Source: Bacillus weihaiensis (GTDB lineage: Bacteria > Bacillota > Bacilli > Bacillales > Bacillaceae). From it: a stretch of 64,000 bases of DNA. The translations under genes were made by a program, and so were the position numbers. The stretch lies in NCBI RefSeq assembly GCF_001889165.1, contig NZ_CP016020.1:558001-622000 (forward strand), written 5' to 3'. Below are positions 44,673-53,501 of the stretch, piece by piece (position 1 is the first letter of the stretch; each line of letters starts with the position of its first letter). Under the pieces are notes generated by a model. That model was given only the letters and a program-made list of their open reading frames with translations. It did not search any database and was not told the origin of the DNA.

Positions 44673-44990
44673 TTAATATGGGAAAAATTTCAGCCCAATT
44701 GTTGAACAAATAATCATAGAAATAAATAATAGACGCTTCCAGTTTGAGGATTCTCCCATGAAGAAAATCCCAATTAAAGCACTTCCTACAGTGCCGATCC
44801 CTGTCCAGACGGCATAGGCTGTTCCCATTGAAATAGTATCCATTGCTAAGGACAAAAGTGAAAAGCTTAAAGCGAACCCAATGGTCATTATGATTAGATT
44901 GCCTATGCTTTTCTTTTTATTAAATCGTGAAATTGCACTTACTCCAAAAACCTCACATAAGCCTGCCGCTATTAAGTATACCCAGTCCAT
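44673..44990 (-). CDS. SMR-family multidrug efflux subunit
   Basis: 105 residues, four helices. The invariant Glu13 of helix 1 is present (AAGLCEVFGVSAI), and AYAVWTGIGTVGSALIG is the SMR signature. It starts one base after the stop of the partner SMR gene, an arrangement typical of heterodimeric pairs (YkkCD, EbrAB, YvdRS). The two subunits likely insert in opposite topology and export cations or guanidinium-like compounds by proton exchange. Confidence 0.93.
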   Translation of the reverse strand: MDWVYLIAAGLCEVFGVSAISRFNKKKSIGNLIIMTIGFALSFSLLSLAMDTISMGTAYAVWTGIGTVGSALIGIFFMGESSNWKRLLFISMIICSTIGLKFFPY

Positions 44991-44991
44991 T

Positions 44992-45333
44992 TTATATACT
45001 CTCTTTCAAAGGGGATTGTTTAGTAGTAACCATCTTTAAGCCGATTACACCAGTAATAAGGATCGTACATAATCCTATTTTTATCCAGCTGAAAGGTGTA
45101 TCAAAAAAAATGATTTCAACTATTACCGTGCCAGCAGCACCCAGACCAGTAAACACAGCATAGGCCGTACTAACAGGTAATAAGCTAGTTGCCTTAATGA
45201 CGAAATAAAAGCTAAGCGTAATCGCAATAATGGTTGCGGACCAAGATAATAAACCATCAGCATATTTTAAACCAGACACCCAACAAACTTCAAGCAGCGC
45301 CGCTATATAAATGTATAACCACTTCTTATTCAA
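44992..45333 (-). CDS. SMR-family multidrug efflux subunit (partner)
   Basis: 113 residues, four helices, with conserved Glu15 in IAALLEVCWVSGLKYADG and the signature AYAVFTGLGAAGTVIVE. The start is TTG 45333 with AGGAGG overlapping the end of the TetR gene. The longer, positively charged ends differ from its partner, in keeping with an opposite-topology pair. Confidence 0.92.
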   Translation of the reverse strand: MNKKWLYIYIAALLEVCWVSGLKYADGLLSWSATIIAITLSFYFVIKATSLLPVSTAYAVFTGLGAAGTVIVEIIFFDTPFSWIKIGLCTILITGVIGLKMVTTKQSPLKESI

Positions 45334-45336
45334 TTG

Positions 45337-45915
45337 TTAATCCTCCTTACTTACAGTAATGCCACGCCAAAAAATCTTCCAGGTTGCTTCTAATCTTCTT
45401 TGAAATCTTTCATCGCCACTATATAAGAGTTCGATTAAGACTGAGTCCATAACCCCGGTAAAAGCAATGGCCACTTCGTTAGATGGAATAACAATCTCAT
45501 CTATATCGTTTTCAAAGACGGAGAAAAATAACCTCTCTAATCGTTCTAAGTAGTCATATGTTTGCTTCATAATCTCTGAATACAAGTGTGGGGGTGGAGA
45601 AAAGGCAACAGTTAGCATAAATCTAGTTGAAGCCGTCTTCTCATAACGAGGACGGTACCCCAGTAAAAAAGAATATAATTGTTCCTTTAACTGGTTCTTC
45701 TCTATCTTCGTCACATACTGTGTCACATATTGTTCCTCCATAAAGATGGCTTCCTCTAAAATTGATAAATAGAGTTCATCCTTATTAGAGAAATGCGAGT
45801 ATATGGATTGCTTTTTCATACCAACAGCTGCTGCAATTTGTGAAAGTGAGGTGCCATCATAGCCTCGAGATGAGAAGAGAAGTAATGCAGCCTCTTTAAT
45901 CGATTCCATAGTCAT
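45337..45915 (-). CDS. TetR-family repressor of the efflux operon
   Basis: 192 residues. The N-terminal helix-turn-helix is AALLLFSSRGYDGTSLSQIAAAVGMKKQSIYSHFSNKDEL, standard TetR; the ligand domain is about 140 residues. It is the first gene of a minus-strand operon with two SMR genes and an EamA gene. GGGAGG precedes the ATG. A palindrome at 45935-45950 just upstream is its likely operator. The layout is like yvdT-yvdS-yvdR of B. subtilis. Confidence 0.92.
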   Translation of the reverse strand: MTMESIKEAALLLFSSRGYDGTSLSQIAAAVGMKKQSIYSHFSNKDELYLSILEEAIFMEEQYVTQYVTKIEKNQLKEQLYSFLLGYRPRYEKTASTRFMLTVAFSPPPHLYSEIMKQTYDYLERLERLFFSVFENDIDEIVIPSNEVAIAFTGVMDSVLIELLYSGDERFQRRLEATWKIFWRGITVSKED

Positions 45916-45934
45916 GATTTCTAAAACCTCCCTG

Positions 45935-45950
45935 ACTGACGTTCGTCAGT
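45935..45950. promoter_or_regulatory. Likely TetR operator palindrome
   Basis: ACTGACGTTCGTCAGT, a perfect 16-base palindrome, 20 bases before the TetR start codon. TetR-type regulators bind such sites and release them with ligand. Confidence 0.7.
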
Positions 45951-46113
45951 TCGTAGTATATTCATCCTTTATCAAAATAGTCAAGAATAATAGTAGGAAT
46001 GAATAAAAATAGTTATTATTTCCTACATAATGCAAATGAGCATATTGCACATTGGATTCCTCACTTGGTATGCTAGTAGAGGCTTCGTAATACCTAATAA
46101 GAGGGGAAATAGA

Positions 46114-47289
46114 ATGAAGAAGATATATGGTCAACTCACGATTTTTTTACTCGCTATTGCCTATTTCCATCCTACCTTAATCCATGCAGCTAATTTAAAG
46201 GATGAACGTATGGTTACAAGTGAATCGGCTGTCGTGATGGAAATGAATTCTGGTCAAATACTTTACGAAAAGAATAGTCAAGAAAGGCTTCCACCCGCAA
46301 GTATTACAAAGATAGCAACCGCTATTTATGCAATTGAAAAAGGCAACTTAGAAGATTATGTAACCACTAGTGAAAACGCTCGAAATGTTGATGGAACTAG
46401 GGTGTATTTAGAAATAGACGAAGAAGTACCTTTAGAAAAGTTAATCCAAGGGTTATTGATTAATTCTGGTAATGATGCTGGTGTAGCCATAGCTGAACAT
46501 TTTAGTGGTTCAGTTGAAGCATTTGCTGAGGAATTAAATGACTTTCTTTTGGAAGAGGTTGGCGTAGAAAATACGCAATTTAAAAACCCACATGGTTTAT
46601 ATGACCCTATGCATGTAACAACAGCAGAGGATATGGCAAAAATAACACAATATGCTATGAAAAATGATACATTCAAAGAATTCTTTAACACAATTAATCT
46701 TAACTGGGACGGTGAAGGATGGGATACGACCCTTATTAATCATCATATCCTAGTAAGAGATCAATCCTACGAAGGAATCACTGGTGGAAAAAATGGCTTT
46801 GTCGATGAATCTGGATTCACTCTTGTGACAACAGCAACGCGTGGCTCTCTAAGTCTTGTTGCTGTTACGTTAAATACACCCTATGCAAATCTTGCATACC
46901 AAGATGCCATAACTCTTTTAGATTATGGGTTTACTCAATTTGAAAATGAGACAATTTTTGCTAATGAGCCATTCCAAAGTCAAAAGGAGAAAACCTTTAT
47001 CACCACTACTGATATAGCATACACAAAAAGAGTAGGGGAAGAAGTACATCAACAGGTATCCGAGAATGGGAAATTAACAATAGTAGGAGAGGATGACCGA
47101 TTACTTCAATCCATTCAACTAGAAGAAGTGAAAACAAAAGAAGAAGAGAAGCAACTTAAGGATCAGATCATATATGCAGAAGAAGATGATGATCATGAAG
47201 GAAATCTTTTACCATATTTCATTTTAGGTGCAATCATCTTTACAATTCTTATGGCATTGTTGTTTTTGATGCAAGTGAAAAAGACATAA
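46114..47289 (+). CDS. D-alanyl-D-alanine carboxypeptidase, PBP5/DacF-like
   Basis: 391 residues. Signal peptide (MKKIYGQLTIFLLAIAYFHP, cleaved near HAA), the S11 peptidase domain and a C-terminal membrane helix (YFILGAIIFTILMALLFLM) with a basic end. Active-site motifs: SITK (Ser63, Lys66), SGN (118-120) and, in place of the usual KTG, KNG (226-228). The enzyme would trim pentapeptides of peptidoglycan outside the membrane. ATG 46114 after GAGGGG is used; the frame extends upstream without signal peptide sense. It diverges from the TetR operon. Confidence 0.9.
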   Translation: MKKIYGQLTIFLLAIAYFHPTLIHAANLKDERMVTSESAVVMEMNSGQILYEKNSQERLPPASITKIATAIYAIEKGNLEDYVTTSENARNVDGTRVYLEIDEEVPLEKLIQGLLINSGNDAGVAIAEHFSGSVEAFAEELNDFLLEEVGVENTQFKNPHGLYDPMHVTTAEDMAKITQYAMKNDTFKEFFNTINLNWDGEGWDTTLINHHILVRDQSYEGITGGKNGFVDESGFTLVTTATRGSLSLVAVTLNTPYANLAYQDAITLLDYGFTQFENETIFANEPFQSQKEKTFITTTDIAYTKRVGEEVHQQVSENGKLTIVGEDDRLLQSIQLEEVKTKEEEKQLKDQIIYAEEDDDHEGNLLPYFILGAIIFTILMALLFLMQVKKT

Positions 47290-47637
47290 TAGGCTAGCTT
47301 TTTAAACAACTTTGCAAAATATAAACTATTCATATATAATTTACTAGTGGCTCTATGAATCTCTTTAAAGTGGATAAGAATAGACTTGCTGCTACTTTTA
47401 CTTACTAGGCCTTGTAGAGGACTTATTATCTGAACCTAACAAAACGACTAAATAGATGTTTTACTGCTTGTAAAGATTCAACTGTAAAATCGTGTTAAAG
47501 AGGCAGGGCTATTGCCAATGTCTCTTTTTTACACATAAGTAGTTAAAAATGACAAATGAATACCCGAAGTAACACGCTAACATGTACTTCTCTGTTAAGT
47601 TATTGGAAAATTCTATAAATTGAAAGGAGGCAATCAC
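47290..47637. other. Intergenic space
   Basis: 348 bases without a gene. A hairpin at about 47496-47530 (AAAGAG...CTCTTTTTT with imperfect inner pairing) is a possible terminator. The rest is AT-rich and shows no recognised motif; a promoter for the peptidase that follows must lie here but is not clear. Confidence 0.4.
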
Positions 47638-49428
47638 ATGTATAAAAACACGTGGAATTTAGACAGCCTATTTGAAAATGGAAGTCATTCTATATCATTT
47701 GCGAAATATCTAGATGAAATAGAAAAAAACATAGAACAAGTAAAAGAATTATTAAGTAACTGGCCTTCAAGTTTTTCCGAAGAACGTCATCCTCTTTTTA
47801 TAACTACAATTGAAAGCACTTCAAAAATTGCTGTGAAAGTAGAGCAAGCACATTCATTTGTTGGCTGTTTACAAGCACAAGATACAACTGATTACCAGGC
47901 GAATCTTTTAAAGTCAAAAGTGACTACTTTGGATACGTCTTTTGCCAAGGTTGTCCTTAAGCTAGAGAACTTATTTTCCTTCATTGATGAAGATGAGTGG
48001 CAGAAGCTATTGAAAATGCCTGAACTATGTGAGTTGTCGTTTATCCTAAATGAAATGAGAGATTCCGCTAAAGAAAAATTGACTGTCGATAAAGAGCAGC
48101 TTATTCAAGAATTATCAGTCAATGGGTACGTTGGTTGGGAACAACTGTATGATTTATTAGTAGCTGCTGTACAAATACCTTATCATGATGGAAGCGAAGT
48201 GAGCATGCTTTCAGTCGGTCAAGCAGCTAATAAAATGTCTGATGCTAATCGTGTTGTTCGTCGTCATGTTTTTGAAAAGTGGGAGCAAGCTTGGGAGAAG
48301 CAAAAGGAAATGTTTGCAGAAACCCTTAATCGTATTGCAGGCTTCCGTTTATCCGTATATAAAGAACGAGGTTGGGAGAATCCTCTAAAAGAGCCACTTG
48401 CATTGAATCGAATGAAGCAGGAAACTCTTGATGTCATGTGGCAAGTGATAGCAGAAAATAAACAGCCTCTTGTGAAGTATTTAAATCAGAAGGCAAAGGT
48501 ATTAGGGCTAAATAAGCTCAGCTGGTATGACCTAGAGGCACCGTTAGGGCAAGCGGATTCAGTGATGACATATGACGAAGGTGCTCAATTCATCATCAAG
48601 CATTTTGATCAATTTGGTCCTCGATTAACACAGTTTACGAAAGATGCTTTCGAGAATCAGTGGATTGAGGCAGAGGATCGTTCTAATAAAGCACCTGGTG
48701 GCTTCTGCACAGGCTTTCCTGAAAGTCAAGAGTCTAGAATTTTTATGACCTATTCTGGGACAGCTTCGAATGTTTCTACACTCGCTCATGAGCTGGGCCA
48801 TGCATTTCATACCGATGTGATGAAGGATGTACATCCTTTAAATAGTGATTATGCAATGAATGTTGCAGAAACGGCATCGACGTTTGCAGAGATGATTGTT
48901 GGTGATGCAGCACTGAAACAAGCTGAAAATGAAACAGAACGACTGGCACTCTTAGATGATAAGTTACAAAGAAGCGTAGCAATGCTGATGAATATCCATG
49001 CAAGATATATTTTTGAAACGAGTTTCTATGAAGAAAGAAAACAAGGGTACGTATCAAGTGAAAAATTGTCACAGCTTATGGTTTCAGCTCAGAAAGAGGC
49101 TTATGGAGATTCTTTAGACGAATATCACGCTTCGTTTTGGGCATCAAAGTTACATTTCTATATTACAGATGTACCGTTCTATAATTTTCCATATACGTTT
49201 GGGTTTTTATTCTCCCTTGGTATTTATGCACATGCGATTTATGAAGGTTCATCATTCGAAGAGAAATATATCGCTTTATTAAAAGATACAGGTTCTATGA
49301 CTGTAGAAGACTTAGCAAAAAAACATTTAGCTGTTGATTTAACTAAGCCAGATTTCTGGGAGAAAGCAGTTAAAATGGCAACAGAAGATGTAGAAGAGTT
49401 TATAAAACTTACAAAGGATAAAGGCTGA
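47638..49428 (+). CDS. pepF: Oligoendopeptidase F family (M3) metallopeptidase
   Basis: 596 residues, cytoplasmic zinc peptidase that degrades peptides of about 7-17 residues. The zinc motif HELGHAFH is at about residue 384, with the third ligand Glu in the following NVAETASTFAEM segment. GGFCTGFPESQESRIFMTYSG before it is the usual M3 substrate strand. The length is normal for the family. ATG 47638 after AAAGGAGG is chosen over the TTG 18 bases upstream. It is 137 bases before the symporter gene; they may be separate units. Confidence 0.93.
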   Translation: MYKNTWNLDSLFENGSHSISFAKYLDEIEKNIEQVKELLSNWPSSFSEERHPLFITTIESTSKIAVKVEQAHSFVGCLQAQDTTDYQANLLKSKVTTLDTSFAKVVLKLENLFSFIDEDEWQKLLKMPELCELSFILNEMRDSAKEKLTVDKEQLIQELSVNGYVGWEQLYDLLVAAVQIPYHDGSEVSMLSVGQAANKMSDANRVVRRHVFEKWEQAWEKQKEMFAETLNRIAGFRLSVYKERGWENPLKEPLALNRMKQETLDVMWQVIAENKQPLVKYLNQKAKVLGLNKLSWYDLEAPLGQADSVMTYDEGAQFIIKHFDQFGPRLTQFTKDAFENQWIEAEDRSNKAPGGFCTGFPESQESRIFMTYSGTASNVSTLAHELGHAFHTDVMKDVHPLNSDYAMNVAETASTFAEMIVGDAALKQAENETERLALLDDKLQRSVAMLMNIHARYIFETSFYEERKQGYVSSEKLSQLMVSAQKEAYGDSLDEYHASFWASKLHFYITDVPFYNFPYTFGFLFSLGIYAHAIYEGSSFEEKYIALLKDTGSMTVEDLAKKHLAVDLTKPDFWEKAVKMATEDVEEFIKLTKDKG

Positions 49429-49565
49429 TCTATAGAAGGTATAATTTCTTTCTAAAACTGTGACTTTTTAGTAAATATGTACCCTTTGTAAAATCCTTGA
49501 AAAAAAGGTTCGAAAAACCTAATAAAAGGGAAAAGAATATAAAATTTGAAAAAGAGGTGGTTAGC

Positions 49566-50792
49566 ATGAAGCTAGCAACGAAGATTATTATTGGTCTCAT
49601 TCTAGGTGCAATTACTGGATTAATTCTTAATTTTACATCACCTGATTTATTTGAGACTCTAAACACATTCATTTTTGCTCCACTTGGTCAAATATTTCTT
49701 AACTTAATTAAAATGCTTGTTGTACCAATTGTCTTTTTCTCTATTACTCTTGGAGTAGCAGGCTTGGGTGATCCTAAGAAGCTTGGACGAATGGGAATCA
49801 AAACAATTGCGTTTTTCCTAGTTACGACTGCAATCGCGATTGTTATTGGTTTAACATTATCTAGTGTAATTCAACCAGGTAATGCAGGAACATTTAATAC
49901 AGAAGGTTTAGAATTTGAGGCAAATGAAGCTCCATCAACAGTGGACACATTATTAAATATCATTCCAGCTAATCCGATTCAATCATTTGCTGAAGGAAAT
50001 ATGCTGCAAATTATCGCATTCTCAATCTTTATTGGAATCGGAATTACTATGTTGGGGGAAAAAGCGAGTACCATTCGTAAATTTGTGGAACAAGGTAACG
50101 AATTAATGATGTATTTAGTTAATTTAATCATGAAATTTGCTCCATATGGTACATTTGGTTTAATTGCCACAGCTGTTGGTAGTCAAGGCTATGACGCTAT
50201 TAAAGCAATGGGCTTATACATGTTTGTTGTTGTTTTAGCACTTGTCGTTCATGCTCTGATTACGTATGGTTCGGCTGTATATTTCATTGCGAAGTATAAT
50301 CCGATTACATTCTTTAAAAAGTTCTCACCTGCTATGACAGTTGCATTCAGTACTTCTAGTAGTAATGCAACACTACCAATCTCTATGGAAACAGCGCAAA
50401 ATAATTTAAAAATCCCTAAAGCAATTAGTGGGTTTGTACAGCCTTTAGGTGCAACAATTAATATGGACGGTACTGCAATTATGCAAGGTGTTGCGACGGT
50501 CTTCATCGCACAGGTGTATGGTGAGTCGTTAACCACAATGGAACTAGTTACTGTTGTCTTAACAGCCGTATTAGCAAGTATTGGTACAGCTGGAGTTCCT
50601 GGTGTAGGCTTAATCCTTTTAGCAATGGTCTTAAGCTCTGTAGGTTTACCGGTAGCTGGTATAGGCTTAATTATCGGGATAGACCGCTTATTAGATATGG
50701 CACGTACGGCAATTAATATCACTGGAGATGCTGCGTGTGCGTTAGTTGTTTCTGAAACAGAAAAGAAGCATATGGAACCGCAGAAATTATAG
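49566..50792 (+). CDS. Dicarboxylate/amino acid:cation symporter (GltT/DctA family)
   Basis: 408 residues, a sodium- or proton-coupled carrier of glutamate/aspartate or C4-dicarboxylates. Eight membrane helices with two re-entrant loops. The hairpin serine motif is STSSSNATLPIS, the helix 7 motif NMDGTAI, and the second hairpin ASIGTAGVPGVGLI. It ends with helix 8 residues GIDRLLDMARTAINITGDAACALVV, in which the Arg of DMARTAxNxxGD is usual for acidic substrates. ATG 49566 after GAGGTGG is used; 23 extra upstream codons are hydrophilic and lack a ribosome binding site. Confidence 0.92.
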   Translation: MKLATKIIIGLILGAITGLILNFTSPDLFETLNTFIFAPLGQIFLNLIKMLVVPIVFFSITLGVAGLGDPKKLGRMGIKTIAFFLVTTAIAIVIGLTLSSVIQPGNAGTFNTEGLEFEANEAPSTVDTLLNIIPANPIQSFAEGNMLQIIAFSIFIGIGITMLGEKASTIRKFVEQGNELMMYLVNLIMKFAPYGTFGLIATAVGSQGYDAIKAMGLYMFVVVLALVVHALITYGSAVYFIAKYNPITFFKKFSPAMTVAFSTSSSNATLPISMETAQNNLKIPKAISGFVQPLGATINMDGTAIMQGVATVFIAQVYGESLTTMELVTVVLTAVLASIGTAGVPGVGLILLAMVLSSVGLPVAGIGLIIGIDRLLDMARTAINITGDAACALVVSETEKKHMEPQKL

Positions 50793-50836
50793 TTCTTAAA
50801 AATGTTGGTTGGTTACATGGAATAGACTGTAGACCG

Positions 50837-50873
50837 AAGGGGGTTAGGATGAGTATATCCTGACCCCTTTTTG
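50837..50873 (+). terminator. Rho-independent terminator after the symporter
   Basis: Stem AAGGGGGTTAGGAT / ATCCTGACCCCTT, loop GAGTAT, T-run TTTTT. Bases 50874-51164 after it show no gene or recognised element. Confidence 0.92.
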
Positions 50874-51164
50874 ACTTGCTAATAAACTGCGGGAGTTTAA
50901 CGATGTCTCATTCTTCCGAATAGATAGTTCATTATTGAGTAGAATAAAAGACTATAGCTTCTTATCGAGGCTACGGGCAATAGAGGATACAAAATAGTGA
51001 GATTCGCTAAGAGAATTAATACTGTAAGCGGTTAAACGATTTATTTTAGCCTTAAATAAACAGTAATCAATAAAAAACAGCCTTTACTAGTAAAGATAGT
51101 GAGGAGTAATATCTATACATACTCATTTGTAAGAATACGTTTATCCAGTAAATAGAATAAACAA

Positions 51165-51315
51165 GTCAATATCGCTTAATCCTAATAATAGGAGCGGGGG
51201 AACCAATTATAGAGTGTAAGAACTCTGGGGGTGAATCAAACGAAACAACCGTTTGTAGGGCTACTTCTTAGTCCGAATCCGACAGCTAACCTCGTCAGCG
51301 TTAGAGGAGTTGATT
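51165..51315 (+). promoter_or_regulatory. ydaO-yuaA type cyclic di-AMP riboswitch
   Basis: The conserved blocks are all present in order: ATCGCTTAATCCTAATAATA, GGAGCGGGGGAACCA (51191-51205), GGGGGTGAATC, a variable hairpin (CGAAACAACCGTTTG), TAGGGCTACTT, TAGTCCGAATCCG and CAGCTAACCTCGTCAGCG. A terminator follows at 51322. In this class c-di-AMP binding favours termination, so ktrAB would be shut down when c-di-AMP (high potassium) rises. B. subtilis yuaA(ktrA)-ktrB has the same arrangement. Confidence 0.95.
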
Positions 51316-51321
51316 ATGTGC

Positions 51322-51356
51322 AAAGACACAGATACAATATACCTCTGTGTCTTTTT
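51322..51356 (+). terminator. Terminator of the c-di-AMP riboswitch
   Basis: Perfect stem AAAGACACAGA / TCTGTGTCTTT, loop of eleven bases, T-run of five. It lies six bases after the last conserved block of the riboswitch. Confidence 0.93.
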
Positions 51357-51472
51357 GGTGCGAAAAAACATAGAGTTCTAAGATGACCTGTACTAGTCTC
51401 ATGGTAGATCCTTTAATTACTAGCATAGCGTATAGGAAGAAATACAAGAAAATTGGAAAGAAGGAAACGAAA

Positions 51473-52129
51473 GTGAAAAAGCAATTTGCCGTTTTTGGGC
51501 TAGGTCGATTTGGTGGAAGCTTAGTGAAGGAATTTTATGAACTAGGAATTGAAGTTTTAGCCATAGATAATAATGATGAAAAAATCCAACAGTATTCACC
51601 TTTTGCAACTCATGCAGTGAAAGCAAATGCCATTGACGAATCCATTTTGAAGCAATTAGGTGTACGTAATGTGGATCATGCTTTTGTTTCCTTTGGTGAT
51701 GATATTGAGGCCAGTATCCTTACGTCTCTTATTTTAATTGAAATGGGTGTGCCCCAGGTTTGGGCAAAGGCACAGAATGATTATCATCATAAAGTGCTCG
51801 AAAAAATTGGCGTTCATAAGATTATTCATCCAGAACGAGATATGGCAAAACGTATTTCCCATCATATTATTTCAGAGAAGATGATCGATTATATTGAACT
51901 CTCAAAGGAGTACAGCTTAGTTGAACTAATTGCTACGAATAAATTAAATAATAAGAAGATCCAGGAATTAAACATTCCTAAAAAATATGGGTGTAATATA
52001 GTAGGAATTCAACGAGGGGAAGAGATTTGTGTATCTCCTACTGGAGACGAAACAATTGAGAAGGGTGATGTATTACTTCTAATTGGAAAAAATAAGGATC
52101 TGATAGATTTTGAAGAGTATGGTATGTAA
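51473..52129 (+). CDS. ktrA: Potassium uptake regulatory subunit KtrA
   Basis: 218-residue cytoplasmic RCK protein that gates KtrB. RCK_N nucleotide-binding motif FAVFGLGRFGGSLVKEF, with the acidic end of the second strand in AIDNNDEKI, and a C-terminal RCK_C domain (about residues 135-218) that binds c-di-AMP in homologues. HHKVLEKIGVHKIIHPERDM is nearly the B. subtilis sequence. GTG 51473 gives the usual KtrA N-terminus; the frame runs 30 codons further upstream without a good start. It overlaps nothing and ends two bases before ktrB. Confidence 0.95.
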   Translation: MKKQFAVFGLGRFGGSLVKEFYELGIEVLAIDNNDEKIQQYSPFATHAVKANAIDESILKQLGVRNVDHAFVSFGDDIEASILTSLILIEMGVPQVWAKAQNDYHHKVLEKIGVHKIIHPERDMAKRISHHIISEKMIDYIELSKEYSLVELIATNKLNNKKIQELNIPKKYGCNIVGIQRGEEICVSPTGDETIEKGDVLLLIGKNKDLIDFEEYGM

Positions 52130-52131
52130 CG

Positions 52132-53457
52132 ATGAGTATGAAAAGGTACGTAAATCTTAATCCCTCTCAATTATTGGTAGTGATTTTCGTCATTTCAATC
52201 TCTATAGGAACATTTCTCTTAAAGCTCCCATTTGCCACGTACGATTCGATTAAATGGGTGGATGCGTTATTTATTTCGACTTCAGCTATGACAGTGACTG
52301 GGCTCGCAACAGTTGATCCTGGAACGACCTTTACATTATTTGGTCAAATGATTATTGCTTTCCTTATCCAAGTTGGTGGTTTAGGGATCATGTCATTTGC
52401 GGTGCTTATCTTTCTTGTATTGGGTAAAAAGATAGGATTAAAAGAACGATTGTTAATCCAGCATGCTCTTAATCAAACCTCTGTTGGTGGTGTCATTAAG
52501 CTAGTAAAGTATCTATTTCTTTTCTCTATTACCATCGAGTTAATGGCCATGCTGTTTTTGTCTATACGCTGGGTGCCTCAGTTTGGTTGGTCAAAGGGTT
52601 TATTCTACAGCTTCTTTCATTCCATATCGGCATTTAATAATGCAGGGTTTGCATTATGGCCAGACAATCTCATGCAATTTGTAGGGGACCCGTTAGTAAA
52701 TATCGTCATATCAGTCCTCTTTATCATTGGTGGAATAGGTTTTGTTGTCTTAGTAGACATCTGGCAAAAAAGAAGCTTTAAAAAATTATCTCTTCATACG
52801 AAGCTAATGATTGTAGGGACATTTATAATGAACCTCATTGCTATGGTATTTTTATTTTGTATAGAATATCATAACCCTTACACATTAGGGGGGTTGACTT
52901 TTGGAGAGAAACTGTGGGCCTCCTATTTTCAAGCTGTTTCTCCAAGAACAGCAGGATTTAACACGTTAGATATAAGTCAATTAGACGAAACAAGCCTTTT
53001 TTTCATAATGATATTGATGTTTATTGGGGCTGGAAGTGGATCAACAGGTGGGGGAATTAAACTTACGACTGCTCTAGTTATTACGCTCGCAACAATTTCT
53101 TTTTTGAGGGGGAAAAATGAAGTTGTAGTTGCAAAGAGAACAATCCCATCCTCCACGATAGGAAAGGCCTTGGCTATCACAATGACAAGTATTTTATTCG
53201 TCATATTAGGGATTCTGCTATTGAACATAACGGAGAATCAAACTCCGTTTCTTGATTTAATGTTCGAAGTAGTTTCAGCATTTGGTACTGCAGGGCTTTC
53301 AACAGGGGTAACAGCGGGGCTAACAGCAATAGGAAAACAAATGATTATTTTTACAATGTTTATAGGGAAGCTTGGTCCATTAACGTTAATGTTTTCCTTA
53401 GCAACAAAATCAAAAGACAAAATCCGCTATCCTCAGGAAGAAATTTTGACAGGGTAA
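52132..53457 (+). CDS. ktrB: Potassium uptake channel subunit KtrB
   Basis: 441 residues, membrane component of the sodium-dependent potassium uptake system, related to TrkH. Four M1-P-M2 repeats, each with a P-loop glycine: TVTGLA, NNAGFA, RTAGFN, GTAGLS, forming the selectivity filter. GAGSGSTGGGIKLTT matches the intramembrane gating loop region. It closely follows B. subtilis KtrB from SPSQLLVVIF to the RYPxxExxTG end. It is translated with ktrA. A hairpin follows at 53463. Confidence 0.96.
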   Translation: MSMKRYVNLNPSQLLVVIFVISISIGTFLLKLPFATYDSIKWVDALFISTSAMTVTGLATVDPGTTFTLFGQMIIAFLIQVGGLGIMSFAVLIFLVLGKKIGLKERLLIQHALNQTSVGGVIKLVKYLFLFSITIELMAMLFLSIRWVPQFGWSKGLFYSFFHSISAFNNAGFALWPDNLMQFVGDPLVNIVISVLFIIGGIGFVVLVDIWQKRSFKKLSLHTKLMIVGTFIMNLIAMVFLFCIEYHNPYTLGGLTFGEKLWASYFQAVSPRTAGFNTLDISQLDETSLFFIMILMFIGAGSGSTGGGIKLTTALVITLATISFLRGKNEVVVAKRTIPSSTIGKALAITMTSILFVILGILLLNITENQTPFLDLMFEVVSAFGTAGLSTGVTAGLTAIGKQMIIFTMFIGKLGPLTLMFSLATKSKDKIRYPQEEILTG

Positions 53458-53462
53458 GAATA

Positions 53463-53484
53463 AGCAGGCCTAATTGGGCCTGCT
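53463..53484. terminator. Hairpin between ktrB and the ZIP gene
   Basis: Perfect eight-base stem AGCAGGCC / GGCCTGCT, loop TAATTG. There is no long T-run, so termination strength is uncertain. It lies between convergent genes. Confidence 0.55.
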
Positions 53485-53501
53485 CTAGGCGTATATATAT
53501 A

